A stretch of DNA of 64,000 nucleotides from Epiperipatus broadwayi (GCA_028023455.1 JAQFVV010006707.1:248001-312000); one strand, 5' to 3'. Numbered from the stretch's first letter, positions 40,972-53,860 are shown. The notes: a model not told the origin generated them from the letters alone. Numbers and translations are program-made.

Positions 40972-43183
40972 TGTAACGATCCGGAAAAGGCGACTTAACG
41001 TAAACTGCACTACAGGGCGCCATCTAGGCATTTGAACCTAGAAAAATTTATAAAGTAGGCAGATACGTCAGTCAAAAAAAAAAATTTTTTTTTTTTTTTA
41101 AATTTTGATTCCAGTCGTTAGCCCATGTCACTAGCTCAGTGGAATGGCAGAGATTTAATAAGATAATCTAAGAGTATATATAAAAAAAAGAATAAAATAA
41201 GCCACTGCCAGTAATTAACATACAAAAATTTATTTATGCACATATATATATATATATATATAAGATTTAAAATTGTTTTAGTATTAGTTTTACATTTTAA
41301 CATTTAACATTATTTTTAACTTTACCTTAGATTCTAATTTACATTTTAATTTCTATTATATTATAAGTTTACATTTTAATTAAGTTCGCACAGATGGGAT
41401 TATAAAAGCTTGTTTTAATATGTTGCTATAGATCGGGTACATGGATTACACGGTTAAAAACATTTCAAAGTAAACATAAACGATCAAAATATAAAATCAT
41501 TGATACTGGCAATTGCAGAGGGAAATTTATAAGTAACCCAGTAGTATTCACCATAAGATACTTGCATTGTCACCAATGACTTGAAAGACATCCGAATACA
41601 TTTTTGATACTCACCATAAGCTATCATTATTTATCGAATGTCTATATATTTTGATCAAATATGAAAACCCAAAACATACTTAACCGATAACCAATCCATG
41701 CAAGCGTCTATAAACAACTTAAATTTAATGCATTTTTATTTAGGATCGAGTAGGAATAGACTACATAGATTTGCATTTGAAAATAAAATATTCTATCCCT
41801 ATTTAACCTTAGGCTAAAATTCACAATCAAACTGGCATCAATTCATTTGATACATTGATGTATTCAATGTAATACGGAATACGACAGCACCAAAAAGATT
41901 AAGAGAGGGCATTGACCCTCATCAGATAGGAATATGACATCTATCTAACGAGAAGACCAATAAAAAAAAACTCCATAGAAAGGAACTGTGTTCTCCATCT
42001 TATAATTCCTTCCATAGGCAAACAGGTGAGTGCGGCATATATATAAACGATTATGCCAGTAGCGAATCTCTGACTACATCTACTAACTACATCAATATAT
42101 CCAATCCATTGACCCAATTTAACAATGAAACAAATAACCTAAGATTACCCTCCCCTAATATAACTTTACAAATCTATACAGCCATTCACACCCGACTTAA
42201 GTTTAACCTTGATATATTTTAATTTATCGGAAAACAGAAATCATAAATAACCTGAAAGAACAAAGTTAAATAAATGGAAATGATTTTAAATAAATAACTA
42301 ACAAATACATCAAATAACATTATTAATGAAGAATTTAGTTTGGTCAGATAGGATTCTATTGCATTATTTACTAAAAAGTTTTAAAATTTAGAGTTCTTAT
42401 TGTTTCAAGTGAATATAAAGTTCTTACGATTTTTAAAACGTCCAACTTTATCCATTGCTTGCCATGAACGTGAATTCCCATGCCGTCCTAAAGAGGTTAA
42501 TGTTCTGAAGGCCGATTTATTTATCCATCCGGAGATTTTTGCTTTAACTAGTCCTCAATGTATAAAATGATAGTTCATTGCTCTTTCTTTCCTAGCAAAA
42601 CTGAAGGGATTGAATCGTGCGGCTTTTTTCAATACCTTCTCCTTCACTTCCGCACTAACACATATCTCTCACATCGTAATAAATCATTAACTCACTAATA
42701 ATTTCCAAACTTGTCCTTTTTATATTAATGTGAAGGATCGAATTTACATTACGTCACCGATGCAATGGTCCTTTCGCTGCGGTCCGATTCCATAGGGATT
42801 TCTTCTTATTTGCTAACAGTTTCTATTGTTTTCCTATCTGACCAATGTTTTTACATTTAAATGCCCAAGGCTGGTTTACATTTAACTAATTAACAATCAT
42901 TTCCATTTCTGATTAATTAACCTGTTTTCCAAATCAAAAATGTATTTAAAGATAAATTTAAAGATATAATTTTATCTCCAAATCTTTTTAAAATTTAGTT
43001 TTAAAATACTTTTTCTTTAATAAAGTTTTATTTTAATAATTTTTCATTATCTTTGCGATTTAATATATACGAGTTTAAGATGATATTTAATTTCAATTTT
43101 TAATTCTTAAAGAAAATTTTTAAATGCGAACTTTTTAATTTACTTTCATGTTTAATAAATAAATAAAAAAACAATGTAACGAA
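40972..43183 (+). repeat. LTR-like repeat L, copy 3, with 31-bp flanking duplication
   Basis: Starts TGTAACGATCCGGAAAAGGCG and ends ACAATGTAACGAA, so TGTAACGA stands at both edges. A 31-nt sequence beginning CTGACTTGATTTTTTATCAA occurs on both sides (40941-40971 and 43184-43214), consistent with a target duplication on insertion into retrozyme-like copy D. Homology to copies 1 and 2 is clear at the left (GCACTACAGGGCGCCATC, GTCACTAGCTCAGTGG, AAGCCACTGCCAGTAATTA) and right (AATCATTTCCATTTCTGATT). About 1 kb in the middle (41280-42430) is absent from the shorter copies. No ORF. It could be a long solo LTR or a nonautonomous element; a 31-bp duplication is too long for an ordinary LTR integrase. 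Confidence 0.55.
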
Positions 43184-43214
43184 CTGACTTGATTTTTTAT
43201 CAATATATATATAT

Positions 43215-45127
43215 ATAAAGCAAGATTAATACTCAAACTAATGGTCTATTAAGTAAGTAAAATACTTTTGATTCAAAGCACAAAATAAATTTTTTTAAAG
43301 AAAAGAAAGGACATCTCTTTTCAAGTCATATTCATATATAGAAATGACATTATTAAATTAATATAGTTAATTTTAGATTGTTTGGTTTGTGTCATGTAAT
43401 ATGTCTTATACAGATTCTTGTCAAATGATGTAACAATTGGCATATTTATTAAAACTCAACATCTTTAAGCTATACATTCTGGTTGAGTAAAAAAAAGATA
43501 AAATTTCCAAAATTAGAAACTGATTTAGTAATCTGAACATGACATATCAGTTCAAAATCACTACCGGAATTTAAATGAATAAATTATTTGATTAACAAAA
43601 ATTGTTTTCAAAAAGAAAGTTGGATATTTTAGGCCAAAATTGCATTACATAATTTAATGTGTATAATGTTGATGAATGGTGTTTTTACATGACTACAGTC
43701 AAGAAAAGTTTATGATGAATAAAGTTAGAAACAATAGAAGAAAATGGTGATACAAGAGAGATATTGAGATTGAAAACAGATTTTAAAATTCTAACAAACC
43801 ATATAAATCTTACAATGATTACCTACTTAAAAATATGCTATTATTTAACCTTCCTCTATATAAACACTTTGCTAAATTACATTTTTATGATTTCCACTTT
43901 CTTTGAGCAAAAATTAAAAAAAATATCATGAAGTTTTACAGAAGCTGGCAAAAACTCGGAAATATAAATAATTATTGTAGAATATGTTGGAGGAACAATT
44001 CCTAAAAAAATATGAAAAGTGAAAAGTTGTATAAATATTTACTAGGTGAAAATGAATTTTTCTGTATATTGACAATTAAAAATAATGATATTTTATGACT
44101 TAGTATCAAATTGGTTACTGACATTATAGAACTAAAAAAAGGATAACCAAAAAAATATTAAACTAGAAAAGAGAAGGGATAAGATGGAATGTTATTATTA
44201 TGGAAAAATTGATTTCTTGGCTAAACATTAAAAAAAAGTACCTTTATGGGTTGATAACTTAAATGTTATATAGAGAAAACATGTTGACAAGCACTATTAG
44301 AAAACAGAATTGTAAAAAATATGGTTGGAAAAATCATTACCCACAAGATCAAAAGAAAATTTATATATGAATAACACTGAAATTCTAAGAGAACATATTG
44401 CTCCAATAAAAAATTGTGGCCAATCTGTTAAAATGAGCATTAACATTATGTTGGGTATAATCCTTATAACTGAGAGTAAATAGAAAGCATCCCTCATGGA
44501 AGGAAAATAACACAATATATAAAAAATGTTGTAAAAAGCATTGTAGAAGTGCTCATGGATATTAATTACAAGCCAAATAATTGTCATTACTTATTAAAAA
44601 AGTTAAAATAAAAGTGTTAGTGGAATGGAAGTAATTTAGATCACTAGAGATTAATTTAACTCTAGTACGTAAAGTAGGTATTGAAAATGAAGATAGAAAG
44701 ATTTTAAAATTTATTTAAAAAAAAAAGCCGGAATAATTGAAAGGGCACCTCAATTGGAAATATGAGGACCATAATGTACAAGACATATAAGTTATCATGT
44801 CTTTAATTCCAGAAGAATAAGAGTTAAATCAAAGAGCTAATAGAAAAGAAAACATTAGAATACCTAATTAGAATTCTTTGTGAAAAACACATATTATGAT
44901 GGTTTTAAAGCCAAAGATTGAATACATTTGTGCAGTGATTGTGTGCAAGCATAAATAAATGGCTAAGAAAAAATACATACCTAGTAACAAATGTAAAAAA
45001 CTTCACTACAAAGGCAAAATTGCACAAAATTGTATTTTGATGCAGTATACCAAGTAATATTAAATATCAAAAAGTCGTTAGAGATTTTTACAATGATGGG
45101 ACATATAGGAATCATCATTCACTTGGA
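43215..45127. other. AT-rich region, possibly decayed Ty3/gypsy 5' part
   Basis: It lies upstream of a readable gypsy RT/RNase H remnant (45320-45760) on the same strand and is purine-rich on the plus strand, as gag-pol would be. No gag, protease or RT motif can be read with confidence. Confidence 0.35.
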
Positions 45128-45229
45128 ATTCTGACTGATTTATATATATATATATATATATATATTAATCAAAAATTAATTCTGACTGATTTATATATAT
45201 ATATATATATATATATTAATCAAAAATTA
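45128..45229. repeat. 51-bp tandem duplication containing (TA)n
   Basis: TTCTGACTGATTTA, a (TA)n core and TTAATCAAAAATTAA occur twice, offset by 51 bp (CTGACTGATT at 45131 and 45182). Confidence 0.85.
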
Positions 45230-45319
45230 AAACACTGTTAATAAGTGAAAATAATAAAAACCAATTCAAAAATTGGTCATTAAGAATTGTATATAACTCT
45301 TAGAAAGTGATTTATTAGA

Positions 45320-45760
45320 AAACACTATTTCTATGATTATGAAGTCTCTTGAAACTCCAAAAATACATGCTGTTAGAGCAGCTCTTAAACTGAATGAAAT
45401 AAAAGAATTGTAGACATATGTCAGACAGATTAAATATTTCAAATCTTTTTAAGAGGAAAGTCAATATAGCAAATCATTTATATTTTATTAAACAATTCAG
45501 AAAATTTAAGAGAATTGAAAGAATAGGCATTTAGACAAACATAAGTGATATTTATATCCTCAGAATTGTTGATCATTATGACAGTGATTAAGAATTTTAT
45601 TTTAACAATGAATGCATCAGACTATAGAATCAATGCTGTTATCTGTTATTCACATTATTCACCAGTCACTAATGAAATTTCAATTACTTCAGCATCATGA
45701 ACATTATAAAAAGATGATCTAAATTACTAAAGTGCCAAACATATAATTTGGTGTAAAAAT
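45320..45760 (+). pseudogene. Ty3/gypsy-type pol remnant, RT thumb to RNase H
   Basis: Interrupted plus-strand reading: KSLETPKIHAVRAALKLN (the T-P-x-K-I-x-A-V segment after the RT palm), then IKYFKSF, then SSELLIIMTVIKNFILTM followed by NASDYRINAVIC. This matches the RNase H opening L-T-x-D-A-S-D-Y-G-I-G-A-V, with the first catalytic Asp changed to Asn. It ends EISITSAS..KDDLNY (A-S-R-T-L-N..E-x-N-Y). Stops are frequent, so it is dead. The rest of the element is unreadable or missing. Confidence 0.65.
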
Positions 45761-45764
45761 CCCA

Positions 45765-46685
45765 TTAATATTTATATATAAAAGAGAATTTGAAATAATG
45801 TCTGGTTATACATTGCTGCTGTAAATGTAATATTTTTGCAGCAAGTAACCTTTTGCTTGATGTAAAATATAAACTATAGTTGCTTGTTTACTTGATATTT
45901 TACATTATTTTTTAATAAGCATTTATTTTTATTTTTATAGCGCTATGTTTTATAAATTGTAATACATTAAAGATCAGCCTTCTCAAGCTATTGTGCATGC
46001 ACTTTTATGAGTGTTAATAATAAATGAATACTTTCATTCCAAACACAAGATATAGTATTTATGAAAGAATAAAATGAATCCACTTATTCTTTCCAACCCA
46101 AATGCTTATACATGGGCAAATCTTAAGTACTGAAAATTAAAGTGTGAGGATAGACCACTCACTATAAATTACTGTTTACGATGTCTGAATGAATGACATC
46201 AGTGAAATTATCTAGAATTATCAACATAAAAAAACAAATAATTCTATTTAATTGTTATTTCAAGTTATGCTTATCAATGCATATGCCATGTCTTTTTTAT
46301 TACAGCTTTATGTGATAATTTTTTGCTTTTCTAATGGGACATTAGTTTTTTTCTTCATTTTACTTCTAATAAATAATAGCTTATTTATTATATAATATTT
46401 ACACTTTTGAAAAAAATATGCAATTAATCTTAGAAATAATATGAACTTTGCAATAAAGATAAACAAGTAGTAAACAGAAATAAATAGTCAAAAAAGACTT
46501 TATTTTTAGCGTTTAGGTTAAAAACTTTGAGCAAAAAATTTCCATATTGTAAAGTATATATAGAAAAAATAAAATTTTATTTATAATTACAAAAAAAATA
46601 AAATGTTAGTGGAAATCTCTTATTTTACAGGACATATATTATTTAATAATAGACTTTTTCATGATTGCCATAACTGATTACTTTT
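45765..46685. other. AT-rich spacer
   Basis: No gene, RNA or repeat recognised. Confidence 0.5.
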
Positions 46686-46689
46686 TTGC

Positions 46690-47430
46690 TACAAAAGCAA
46701 AGTGCATTTAGAACCCCAGTTTATCCACAAAATGCTAATCAAGCTAATAGACATAAGAGACCCCATTCATCATCAATAAAACATGCCCAGAACTTACAAA
46801 ATGGCTGGCTTAAGGACATTTCTCTACAGAATGCCAATCTGTGAAGCTTTGAAGCTGATATAAATGCTAACATTGAAACATATAGAGTGGATTTATTAAA
46901 AGCAAAATATAACAGAAAAACATAGACAACCTAATCAGAACCTTTAGACACCAACTTAATCCAGAAAACACACAGAGCTCACTTCCAATCCATCTCTCAT
47001 ATATAAGGAATAATTTATACATAATCTTTCATGATAATTTCCATTTATGTTATCACACTCCTCCCAACTTTAATAGAATACTTAATAATAGTAAAGATCA
47101 GCCATCCCCAATACACACACATCAAGCAGTATATAATATAGCTTGTCTGTATGATGATTTCCTTGCATCATATTATGGGGAAACATAGGCAACATTTACA
47201 AATATACTTATAATAATGCACAGACAGACATAACACCCACCTCTATCTTCATGCTGCACATCACCTCCACAGGCCACCACTGCATCCTAGACAACCATCA
47301 AGTCACATGCAAGAAGCACCAAAACTTAAAGAGAAAGTTCAAACAAGCCTATTTCATTAACTTGGACTGTAATTCGATGAACAAAAGAGACATGTGTTAT
47401 GCAATATCCAAAAAATGGCAAACGTAATAT
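46690..47430 (+). pseudogene. Penelope-like element, GIY-YIG end (lineage shared with 61 kb copy)
   Basis: The 3' part of a PLE. NNSKDQPSPIHTHQAVYNIA leads into CLYDDFLASYYGET (GIY-YIG centre Y-Y-G-E-T), a stop and frame shift, then ITSTGHHCILDNHQVTC, LKRKFKQAYFI and MCYAISKKWQT before the stop at about 47428. The copy at 60.94-61.31 kb has NNSKDRTDP, AIYYGET, CKRKIKEAYFI and CFSISKKWSN at the same places, so the two belong to one lineage. The region is GC-richer than its surroundings. RT motifs are not legible upstream. A hammerhead-like motif follows at 47485-47526. Confidence 0.75.
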
Positions 47431-47484
47431 TCATACACTTTGCATTTCGTAGCAATGGTCTTACTTCATAATTCATTTAGCACT

Positions 47485-47526
47485 CAGCTTTGATAATGAA
47501 GGTATTCTTTCGAAAGTACTTGGCTA
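47485..47526 (+). ncRNA. Hammerhead-like motif at PLE 3' end
   Basis: Stem I AGCT with GGCT (4 bp). Core TTGATAA (consensus CTGANGA with C3T and G8A). A bulged T, then stem II GAAGG/CTTTC with loop TATT. GAAA at 47512-47515. Stem III is the palindrome AGTACT, followed by T47521. It lies about 60 bp after the PLE stop codon, where PLE hammerheads are known to be. Two core changes make it probably inactive. Confidence 0.45.
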
Positions 47527-47529
47527 ATA

Positions 47530-48305
47530 AACTCAATATCCATTTGTTTTATTTATTCTTTTTCATTTATTTGTTTGCTTTACACTCACAATTTTATTTG
47601 TGTAGAATATATATCACATATATTACTCATTACAAACACTAACACAAAGCGATTATATATTAATTACAATATTTAGTTTAATTTTATGAAAATAAAAATA
47701 TATAAGTAATTAAACTATGTATAAACTTGTGTTTTTCAATCTTTCAAAACCTTAAATCAATTTCAAAAAAGCAGAAATTGCATAAGTTCAGTTAATACAC
47801 CCTCAAAATGTCATATCTGTTGATCTTGAAAAAGGAAGGACCTATTTTCAAGTTATTTTAAAACTGATTGACTCTTTTATTATGAATTGTTAAATTTATT
47901 TTTCATAGAAAGATTATGACATTTTGGTAATTTAGTGAAAAGTAATTCCAATCAAAACACATTTCAGTTCTAGTTTTTACCATCAGATCAATAGAATGCT
48001 ACCAATGGCCAAAAATAAGCACACTGAACCTAATTGCAGTGCCTATGTTACATAATATTAAAATTGTGTAAATAATTGACTTATCAAATTATCTATATAT
48101 TTTTAAAATTATAAATATTAGTTTAAGGTTTTAGGCAGAGACCTACTATTAATGACTGTAGGCATTTCCAAGTGCTATTTATTATTTTGTGAAATCTTAA
48201 ATAAAATTTTAAATAAAATTTTAAATAAAATGCTATTTGAACTAATGACTCATTTTGTACAAAGATATACATAATATGTCATATGATCACCATTTTCTCT
48301 GTTCA
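47530..48305. other. AT-rich spacer
   Basis: No gene or element recognised. Confidence 0.5.
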
Positions 48306-48309
48306 TAAG

Positions 48310-48985
48310 CTGTTAAAACAGTAGCAAACTCTCCATATAGCAGTGCCACCCAGTGCAAGCTATAGTAATTAAATAGATGCAAGAAGGTTTGTTCATAAAA
48401 TTCCTAGCTAGTGTCTACTTACCCAATATCTCCAAAATAGTTTTTTGCTTGTGGCTTTCATCATCCAGAAACCACCATTTACCTGTTTAGTTATCATAAA
48501 ACTATGAGCCCAAGATGAACACACAATAATTTTTTCAGCACAAGCAATCATTCAGATCTGAATTCAGTTTAGTAATGATTCAGGTCTATATAATTATATA
48601 TGTGAATTTGCTTGGTTGAATACATTATTATACTTTCATCTTGGGCTCATAGCTTTGTAGCAACTATGTATAGATACTGAACTGGGTTTAGATTTATATG
48701 ACTATACATGTAAATTAGCTTGAGTTAAAACATTATTGTATTTTTATTTTGGGGCCATGGGTTTATAGTTAACTAAAATGGTAAAATATGGCTGCTGGAA
48801 GATTGCATTAGATCCTAAAATCTAGGCGATAAACTCTTAGACCCAAGGTTTCTCACTGATAAAGTCCTCATGCTAGAAACTAGTCTGGTGATAATGAATA
48901 GGTAAGCACTAGATAGGGATTTTATGCACAAAATCTTTTGCACCCATTGATTATTATTACTCGAACTAGGTGGTATTACAATATG
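48310..48985. mobile_element. Retrozyme-like repeat, subfamily F (related to 9.9-10.3 kb)
   Basis: The right part (48560-48975) runs on the plus strand and matches 9935-10265: TGAACTGGGTTTAGATTTATATG, GGCTGCTGGAAGATTGCATTAGATC, CACTAGATAGGGATTTTATGCAC. The left part (48310-48520) contains related sequence in inverse orientation (CATCATCCAGAAACCACCATTTACC), so this is again a foldback-like arrangement of a noncoding ribozyme repeat. A hammerhead-like motif lies at 48850-48891. Confidence 0.5.
48850..48891 (+). ncRNA. Hammerhead-like motif (G8-to-A core, palindromic stem III)
   Basis: Core CTGATAA (48856-48862). Stem II is weak. GAAA at 48876-48879. Stem III is the palindrome ACTAGT. Cleavage base C48885. 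Stem I CTCA with TGGT is partly paired. It shares the G8-to-A change with the copy at 10104, so that change may be ancestral to this subfamily rather than random decay. Confidence 0.4.
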
Positions 48986-48989
48986 CAAA

Positions 48990-50070
48990 GTTTGTTACTT
49001 AATATGCATCAATATAAAGTAAACTAAAAAAGTTGTAATCTCAAAAAAATGTTATACACTCTTTCACTTTTACCCTTTGAAATAATTTTTGCTTTTGTAT
49101 TTAGCTTTTATGGTCTTTTGAAAATTGTATTATCCTCCAATATGGAGAGCTTTTTGTTATGTTTGAAGATAATTCAAGAATTCTATGAAAACATTATTCT
49201 TGTAATTATTATAATTTATTCCCAAAATCACTGATTATTGTAATATTGTGAAAAGTATAAAGAGCTTAATAGTCACATTAAATTTACCTTGAAAATAGGA
49301 TTTCTTCTTTGATACATTCCACCAAGCATTAATAACATATAAATCAATCTATTTCAGATTATTTAATAATTTATTATTTACTTTTAAATAAGAATTATTA
49401 GTTACTATTTACATATATAAAGATAGTACATATAAAATGGAATTTAAATGTAATATTCGAAGAAAAGCCCATGCAGAAAAAAATAATTAGTTTCTTGATA
49501 AATAATTTGAAAACTAAATAGCCATAGTCAAATATAATTATTATTTAAAAATTTACATGAAACTTTTAAAGCTTTGAACTCAGTTTAATTACCATTCCCC
49601 AGTCAAAGTGAGATTCAAAACCTAGTTTTGACTTTATTACACCTTTTTCTGAAATCTTATCAAGTATTTCTTGAATTATATTTGGTAAACTATCAATAAT
49701 TATAATGGCCATTATAAGTCCAATCCTAGTAAGCATTTATGCTTTTGGTGCAAAGCCTCATGGAAAAATAATAGTTATTGTTTATGTCAAAGGTTTACAA
49801 TATCTATGTTCAATAAATGATAGAAAATATGGGCTTAAGTTTATATTATGCTATTGATAAAAAAACTCCAAATATCAACAGAAAAAGTTAGGGGACAATT
49901 TTTATTGGTTAAGTTCTAAATTTGGTTTATATATTTAATACATTAAAAAGATTTTACAAAAAAAAAAAGATTTTATATAAGTTATGCTTTAAATTTTTTG
50001 TGTGAAATGTCATAAAATAGATTTTCTTAAAACCTTTATCATTAATAAATTTGCCTCTCATATTTGAACA
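48990..50070. other. AT-rich spacer
   Basis: No supported gene. A 61-codon hydrophobic frame at 49049-49234 has no motif. Confidence 0.5.
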
Positions 50071-50071
50071 C

Positions 50072-50175
50072 TTTTTTTTCCATGTGTCAAAGCATCAGCT
50101 GGGAAGAAAACCCTTGAACCCAGGACAACTGCTTGTAAGACAGCTGTGTTGACCACTTGGACACCAATGCTTGAC
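50072..50175 (-). mobile_element. tRNA-like SINE, family 1, copy 2
   Basis: Read on the minus strand it starts GTCAAGCATTGGTGTCCAAG and ends TTTGACACATGG followed by an A-run. These ends match the copy at 1837-1931. The body resembles a tRNA with anticodon loop CTTACAA (TAC, Val) and a T-arm region containing GGGTTCAAGGG, so the two copies carry different anticodons on a shared frame. No clear target duplication. Confidence 0.6.
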
Positions 50176-50179
50176 AACT

Positions 50180-51690
50180 TTTATAATGTTTTGTGTACTC
50201 ATGTAATCATTTTCATGATGTTAAACATTTATTTGGATCTGATTATAATTGTAAAATATACATAAAATGTAATTTTCAAAGATCCTAATGCAGAAAATTC
50301 AGAATCATATAATAAAAATGAATATGATCTTTACAAGTTAAGTGGAAACAATGAGTGATTTAGGAATGCATATTAGTTATTTAGTCTCATTCTGGATCAA
50401 TGTCCTATTATAGTCATTGCCAAAGTAATTAAATCAAAATTGTCAATGCACTGATGTCAATAATGGCATTAATTTTACTCCCAAAATTCTGCCTCTTGTA
50501 ACCATTTAATATAAAAATAGTATATAGGCTAAAATTGTACATGTCTAAGATTGTAAAACCTTTTACTCATAATTTGTTTCCTTATTTCATAATTTGCATT
50601 TTCCATTGCTAACTGACCATGTGTAACATATTTAATACTAAACTGGAACCACAACTACCAAGTCAATTGTATAAGGAAACATTATGAGATGCTATCTTCT
50701 GTTTATTTTAGTTAATTTGAAAGCTAATGATATTAGTTTTAATTAGCTTATTTTAATGTTTTATGATAATAATTTAATCGAATTAGAGATGCAACTTTTT
50801 TGGAACAATTCAAACTTTTACTTTTTGACAGGCTAATGAATCCTTTTGGAATGAAATCTGTAAAGACAATCTTGGTTTTTCTCATCATCTTTTTATTCAG
50901 ATATGAGTAAATAATATTGAAAAAACTCTTAGAAGAACATTTAAATGAAGTCATTATTGTCAATTATTTTTGTGAGGTGAAGAAAATATTTTTTTGTGTA
51001 GAAATTATTCATGATATGTATAACAGAATTATGTCAGATATCATCATGGAATATAAGGCTTCACTTAGCAAATAGTTTCAAACATGCCAATAATTTTTAA
51101 TAATTATATTTTTAAATTTAATATTTAAATTAGACACAATATTATTAATATATTTATGTTGATGAATTTTCTAGGCATCAGATCTATTTGCTTCGTTTTA
51201 ATCAGGAATGAAAACCTGTCCAAGTTTTTCCTACTTTCCATATGAAGTCTAAGAGATTAAACTTTATTCAAATTCTAACTGAAACTTCCATTCAGAATAA
51301 AGTTATTATTTAAATCTATTGAAGTTTATTTAAAAATAACATCAAGTAGAATCATGCAAACATATAAAGGATTAAAAATACATTTTCTAACAATTAATAT
51401 ATGTTATAGTTCATTTTAGTATCAGAAATAATTAATACCTTAAACAATTTCACAAAGAATCTTAAAAAGTATAGTTTAATTTTTATATCAAGATATAAAC
51501 TATCATCGAATTTTGGTTTCAATAGCCAACAAGATAATGTTCTAATTTATTACTTAGTTTTTTAAAAAAATAATTATACTAGCTTTTTTATTATATTAAG
51601 TTGGTATAAGTAAGTAGAGGTAATTGAATTTAGGATTTTTCATTCTTTATTTGTCCTCCACTCTATTTCAAGCAACCGATATACATTATC
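50180..51690. other. AT-rich spacer
   Basis: No gene, RNA or repeat recognised. Confidence 0.5.
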
Positions 51691-51694
51691 ACAT

Positions 51695-51840
51695 ACTTGT
51701 GAAAAAGATAGATGACCCCCAATATACGTACTTCGTTCAGAAATCATTTTCACATGTATGTGGTCATGTCTACTGGTTGCTTGAGATAGAGTGACGGATG
51801 AATATAGGCTGAAAAATCCTAAGTTCGAATCGCCTTACTA
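51695..51840 (+). mobile_element. tRNA-derived SINE, family 2, copy 2
   Basis: The plus-strand part ATGTGGTCATGTCTACTGG to AAGTTCGAATCGCC (box-B-like) matches 6630-6690. To its left, on the minus strand, GAACGAAGTACGTATATTGGG matches the 3' half of the hammerhead-like motif at 6579-6599. The ribozyme half is therefore inverted relative to the tRNA half in this copy but colinear in the other. Confidence 0.5.
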
Positions 51841-51844
51841 ACTT

Positions 51845-52985
51845 ATATAAGAAATGAATTTAGAGTACATTCAATATAAGCAAATGAAATTGGTGTAAAT
51901 AAATATTAATATAAACAAAGTATCAGTAATTTAATTTGTATATATATGGTCGTGAATAAATATCAAATTAGTACACTGATAAACAGATTTTATCATTTAT
52001 AATTATGTATATACATACATCCATGTATTGTTTGGTACAGAGCATTTTCCTATTATCATACGAGCTAGTAAATCCTAAAAATTTTATACCTTATAATCAG
52101 ACATTATTTTTAAGGATCCACTTTATAAAAATGACAGACTAATACTCTAATATGGAATAAATTATTTGTATCATAAAACAATGATTAAAAAAACTGCTGA
52201 AAAGCGTACCAAACATATCTAAATAATCAAATAATTTTATTGTTTGGGAGTTCATCAGGAGTTCGAGCGCTAGAAGTATCAAAACTGGAATTGTTCTGAG
52301 GACTATGCACCAGACTTTGACACTTATACATTGCGCTAAACCACGCAGGGGTTTACATGTAAATATTTTATTATTCAAAATTTATTTTTTAAATCGAGGG
52401 AATTACAGAACAAACACTTAAAAACTATATTTTTAACTTGTTTTTTTTTCTCTTTATTAATCCAATGCATTATATATTTAAATAAATGCAACTATTTTTG
52501 TATGAAAAAAGAAAAATCACCAAATGCTTATTTTAATCTTTTATCTCCTTTTCAATTTAAGAAAAAATTCCAGTATGCGTTATATTTAGTTATAAACTCA
52601 TTTGTTAAAAACTTATTAAAACTTTGTTCAAAATCCTTTCATATTATTATTAGTTTAAGAATTACTTTTATTTATCCTTTTATGCTTTTATAAGAAGGAT
52701 TATAATCTACTTCAGGGCCATATGTTTAAATGGATTTTAGGCAAACTGCCACAAGACTTTCATCAAATAGAAGGTTTTACTGTTTAGCCTTAACAGTATT
52801 TGTAATTTTAATTTCATCATTTCTAACAAAAGTCTCAAATATAATCTTTTTATTTATCTGTTGGTATAGATTTGTAAATCTGCCTGTCACTGCCGGCCTG
52901 ACAATTTAAAAGAGCATTAATAATCTGCTTTACAAAAAAAAAAAATAGACTTGAATTTTTATTTTTTGAAATATTTTTAATCATT
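51845..52985. other. AT-rich spacer with a possible tRNA-like patch
   Basis: A GC-richer patch at about 52245-52360 (minus strand GCGTGGTTTAGCGCAATG, then GAACAATTCC) loosely resembles pol III A and B boxes. Too weak to call. Otherwise nothing recognised. Confidence 0.4.
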
Positions 52986-52989
52986 ATGC

Positions 52990-53022
52990 TATAATAATAA
53001 TAATAACAACAACAACAACAAC

Positions 53023-53116
<94 letters not shown>

Positions 53117-53284
53117 ATTAATAATAATATTTGAATTTAATTTCAATAAAAGCATGCAATTATTTATTTATTGTATCAGTTTTTAATTTGAAGTAAGTCA
53201 GAATAATAATAGTATTTTAATTTACTTCTAATAAACTTATATAACAATTTATTATAGAATGACAGAGTTGCAGATTCTGAAATA

Positions 53285-53339
<55 letters not shown>

Positions 53340-53363
53340 GTTATCATCATCATCATCATCATC

Positions 53364-53395
<32 letters not shown>

Positions 53396-53405
53396 TATTA
53401 TTATT
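52990..53405. repeat. Mirror-image pair of compound microsatellites
   Basis: (TAA)n-(CAA)n-(TAA)n-(TGA)n at 52990-53116, a 170-bp spacer, then (TTA)n-(TCA)n-(TTA)n at 53287-53405. The second is roughly the inverted counterpart of the first, so the region can fold back. Frames encoding poly-N, poly-D or poly-Y here are not genes. Confidence 0.85.
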
Positions 53406-53806
53406 ATTGAAAATATACAAAGTAAACAATATACATAACATTGAAATGTATGCTAACTATAAATACCTGGAAATAATTCTTACTCTACAGCTAATTAACA
53501 ACTGTGGTCATTTTCATGAGCATATAATATGGTGAAAAAATAGTTAATATATTATAAGATAAATGTAGTATAATATTTATTCTGTATCGCTAAAACTTAA
53601 TTACATGCTTCATTTCCAATAGGCTATAAAATTTACAGAAAAGTTAGCAGTATAAAAATCTGATTATGAATCCATACTGTCATTTGGTGTTGTTTTTTAT
53701 TTAGACTATAACTATGGATCATTTTCAAGTCAATAAATATTGCATGAATTTAAAAAAAAGACCAAAAATAGGATATGTTGAAATTAAAACAAAAGGTAAA
53801 GAAAAA

Positions 53807-53818
53807 TTAGTTTTAATA

Positions 53819-53854
<36 letters not shown>

Positions 53855-53860
53855 TATTAA

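Noticed and set aside
52850-53441. Frames rich in I, Y, C, N or D
   Set aside because: Translations of compound microsatellites; no conserved sequence outside them.
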